Part shown: positions 62,274 to 64,000 of the stretch, in pieces
Numbering within the stretch: position 1 is the stretch's first letter
Layout: the number at the start of each line of letters is the position of its first letter
Assembly: GCF_024793945.1 (NCBI RefSeq)
Contig: NZ_JANUSD010000013.1
Coordinates: 1 to 64,000, forward strand
DNA from: Emticicia fluvialis
GTDB lineage: Bacteria; Bacteroidota; Bacteroidia; Cytophagales; Spirosomataceae
Direction of reading: 5' to 3'
Length of the DNA stretch: 64,000 nucleotides
Notes under the pieces: model-generated
The model's database searches: none
What the model was told of the DNA's origin: nothing
Seen by the model: the letters and a program-made list of their open reading frames with translations, nothing else
Position numbers and translations under genes: made by a program

Positions 62274-62579
62274 ATGATATACATACAAAATTACCTCATA
62301 ATCGGGGCCATTCTGTTTTCTATAGGGTTGGCAGTAGCAGTAACCAAGCGTAATGCTATTCTGGTGCTGATGGGGGTTGAATTGATGCTCAATGCGGTTA
62401 ATCTGAATTTGATTGCCTTTAGCCAGTATGACCCTAACCGGCTACAGGGACAAATGTTTGCACTCTTTGTGATGGTGGTGGCAGCAGCAGAAATTACGGT
62501 TGCATTGGCGATTATTTTGAAAATATATGATTATTTCAAGAATATTGATTTGGATGGGGTAAGTGAATTAAAAAAGTGA
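62274..62579 (+). CDS. nuoK: NADH-quinone oxidoreductase subunit K
   Basis: 101 residues, three TM helices with the two conserved membrane Glu residues (GVELMLNAVNLNL and AAAEITVALAIIL) used in proton pumping. Last of the I-J-K block; nuoL, M and N do not follow, and A-H do not precede, so complex I genes must be split elsewhere on the chromosome. Confidence 0.95.
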   Translation: MIYIQNYLIIGAILFSIGLAVAVTKRNAILVLMGVELMLNAVNLNLIAFSQYDPNRLQGQMFALFVMVVAAAEITVALAIILKIYDYFKNIDLDGVSELKK

Positions 62580-62588
62580 AAAAAGTAT

Positions 62589-62619
62589 TTGACAAATACA
62601 TTTACGCTTGCTACCTTTG
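62589..62619 (+). promoter_or_regulatory. Promoter of tRNA-Arg
   Basis: TTGACA at 62589 and TACCTTTG at 62612-62619 with 20 nt between TTG and TA, the same design as the tRNA-Leu promoter. Confidence 0.82.
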
Positions 62620-62639
62620 CAGTCCCAAATCGGGAACAA

Positions 62640-62713
62640 GGCTGCGTAGCTCAACTGAATAGAGCGTCTCACTACGGATGAGAAGGTTAGGGGTTTGAAT
62701 CCCTTCGCGGTCA
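62640..62713 (+). tRNA. tRNA-Arg (anticodon ACG)
   Basis: Acceptor GGCTGCG pairs with CGCGGTC (two G-U); D arm GCTCAACTGAATAGAGC; anticodon stem TCTCA/TGAGA with loop CTACGGA giving ACG; T arm AGGGG TTTGAAT CCCTT. No CCA encoded. Its own promoter and terminator are present. Confidence 0.93.
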
Positions 62714-62722
62714 CAAGAAGTC

Positions 62723-62751
62723 AAAAGCCCTGCTAAAACAGGGCTTTTTTT
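62723..62751 (+). terminator. Terminator of tRNA-Arg
   Basis: AAAAGCCCTG (62723-62732) and CAGGGCTTTT (62739-62748), perfect 10-bp stem in a T-rich tail. Confidence 0.85.
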
Positions 62752-63050
62752 GTTATTTTCTCTTCTTTTTTGCATAATCTTCTATATTTTCTCAAGGCAA
62801 ATTCGGTGGCACTTTTTTCTCCCGGTGGCACTACTTTTCGGCTTTTTCGTGAAAGACTAAAAATTATCTTAAAATTTTTAATTTGATGTGTAAGTTTTCT
62901 TTTGCTTCCAACCTAACACAAGCTTAAAAAAAATTTGTATTCATTTATTGTTACTCATGAGCATTATCAAGCTACGTCCGGACAGAAATTTTTTTACTGT
63001 AATGCTCCTAATCAGGCAGCCTGTTTTTGTGCAGGAGTTAAGGAAAAGCC
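62752..63050. other. AT-rich gap downstream of tRNA-Arg
   Basis: About 300 bases with no coding frame. GGTGGCAC occurs twice within 30 bp near 62805-62840. Possible integration junction downstream of a tRNA, but no copy of the tRNA 3' end is visible. Confidence 0.3.
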
Positions 63051-64000
63051 TTAATTTTCATTAATTACTTCTATCATTCCTCCTCTTTCTGATTTTTTTT
63101 CCTCAAAGTATTCAGCAGGAACATAGAAAAAATTCCCACTTTCAACTGGGATGATTGTAAAAGGTGGGGTACAGTTTATGAAACACTGTTCTAGAAGTCT
63201 TTTTGTTTTATTGGAATCGTCGTAATCTTTTCCTTGTACATATACTATTGCTTCTGGCTTTAAATTCTTAAAAAAAAATTCATCAATCTTTCGATTTACA
63301 GATGGGAATGAATATCCTATCAAAACAACAATTTCTGTGGCTGTAGCTATAGATTCAAGTTTAGTTTTAATGCCATCATTAGATTCACTCTCCCACGCGA
63401 ATCTAATACTTGAGGACTCTTTTGTACCACCAATTTTAGCAAAGTCATGATGATGATTATGAATCTTTTCAAGAACTTTAATATACCTCTTAGCAGTATC
63501 TTCATATGAATCATTTATCGCATTGTTTTCTTTTTCAACTATATCCCAAACACAATGCATTTGAATACAGGTTCCATTCAATTTTAATATATTAGCCCCA
63601 TTATAAGCTTCAGGATTGATATTAGCACCTCTAATATATTTATAAATTTCAAATGCGGAACCACTATTAATATTATGTAAATCATTAGCAATGGTGGACT
63701 CAAATAAAAGATCATAGTTCCATGTTATGAATTGGAAATTATTAGGAATCTCCACTTTTAGCATATTATATGCATCACTTCGTTTTTCACCGACTGTTCT
63801 AATCAAATTTTCATAACGTGAATCCGGGTAACTTTTAGAAAAACTGATATTGCTACTCTCTATGTTAGTGTTTTGAAATTTTATTTTATCTATCTGAATA
63901 AAATGATAAAAAGTAAAAATTACTTCCAGAAATAATTTGTAATCATAATAATTTTCATCCCGGAAATCAGTTTGAAAATATCTTTTTGCTAGAGTGTCCA
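63051..64000 (-). CDS. SIR2-like protein, C-terminal part (runs off window)
   Basis: At least 316 residues; the frame stays open to the right edge, so the N-terminus is missing. FQFITWNYDLLFE, ILKLNGT and IVVLIGYSFPSVNRKIDEFFF are the hallmarks of SIR2-like domains in prokaryotic conflict systems, which often cleave NAD when activated. The usual N-terminal extension is helical here (YDYKLFLEVIFTFYHFIQ). Base composition is AT-rich. A TTG at 63806 could be read as an internal start, but homology-like sequence continues beyond it. Confidence 0.65.
   Translation of the reverse strand, partial: DTLAKRYFQTDFRDENYYDYKLFLEVIFTFYHFIQIDKIKFQNTNIESSNISFSKSYPDSRYENLIRTVGEKRSDAYNMLKVEIPNNFQFITWNYDLLFESTIANDLHNINSGSAFEIYKYIRGANINPEAYNGANILKLNGTCIQMHCVWDIVEKENNAINDSYEDTAKRYIKVLEKIHNHHHDFAKIGGTKESSSIRFAWESESNDGIKTKLESIATATEIVVLIGYSFPSVNRKIDEFFFKNLKPEAIVYVQGKDYDDSNKTKRLLEQCFINCTPPFTIIPVESGNFFYVPAEYFEEKKSERGGMIEVINEN

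Overview
This 64 kb window is chromosomal DNA from a member of the Bacteroidota, most likely a Cytophagales-type genome. Evidence for this is the promoter style (a TTG about 20 nt upstream of TAnnTTTG, seen before both tRNA genes, rpmH and a RidA gene), genes without obvious Shine-Dalgarno sequences, and family content: an outer-membrane beta-barrel receptor, DUF2723 protein, DUF5106-like thioredoxin, LytTR and 7TM two-component systems, and a Tat-exported sugar isomerase. I could not run a search, so the genus is not assigned.

Layout. 0.1-5.4 kb: AAA+ chelatase-like ATPase, a 39-residue membrane peptide, an Ldh-type dehydrogenase, a TIM-barrel isomerase and nagA. 5.5-9.6 kb: an AT-rich block with an outer-membrane receptor, a secreted protein of unknown function and a small broken reading frame. 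9.6-14.4 kb: grpE-dnaJ and a large STAND ATPase with TPR repeats. 14.7-25.7 kb: DUF2723 membrane glycosyltransferase-like protein, YdcF-like protein, exported thioredoxin, RidA, a four-gene sensor operon, cold shock protein, PspC protein and M28 peptidase. 25.8-27.6 kb: an intact IS1634-family insertion sequence flanked by a 171-bp direct repeat. 27.7-51.2 kb: mostly housekeeping genes (acuI-like, groESL, purA, fur, rsh, tRNA-Leu, tig, gpmI, rpmH-rnpA, clpP) plus a LytS/LytTR pair that surrounds a decayed serine hydrolase. 51.2-56.8 kb: the most unusual part. One strong promoter is followed by two tiny ORFs, each ended by a near-identical strong terminator, then a run of intact and broken tRNA-like sequences, then slipin and rtcB. 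Directly after rtcB, an AbiE-like toxin-antitoxin pair sits between two 53-bp direct repeats that copy the end of rtcB and its terminator. 56.8-64 kb: NUDIX hydrolase, FAD oxidoreductase, an orphan nuoIJK block in which NuoI carries a tail of about 600 residues with 180-bp tandem repeats, tRNA-Arg, and a SIR2-like gene that runs off the window end.

How parts work together: GrpE/DnaJ, GroES/GroEL, trigger factor and ClpP cover protein folding and turnover. RNase P protein, RtcB and tRNA genes cover RNA processing. The slipin-RtcB locus is best read as an RNA-repair module; the tRNA-like debris before it may be its sensor, its substrate, or the scar of a lost tRNA cluster. Accessory or defence-type genes (STAND ATPase, AbiE-like pair, SIR2-like protein, IS element) are scattered singly rather than in one island.
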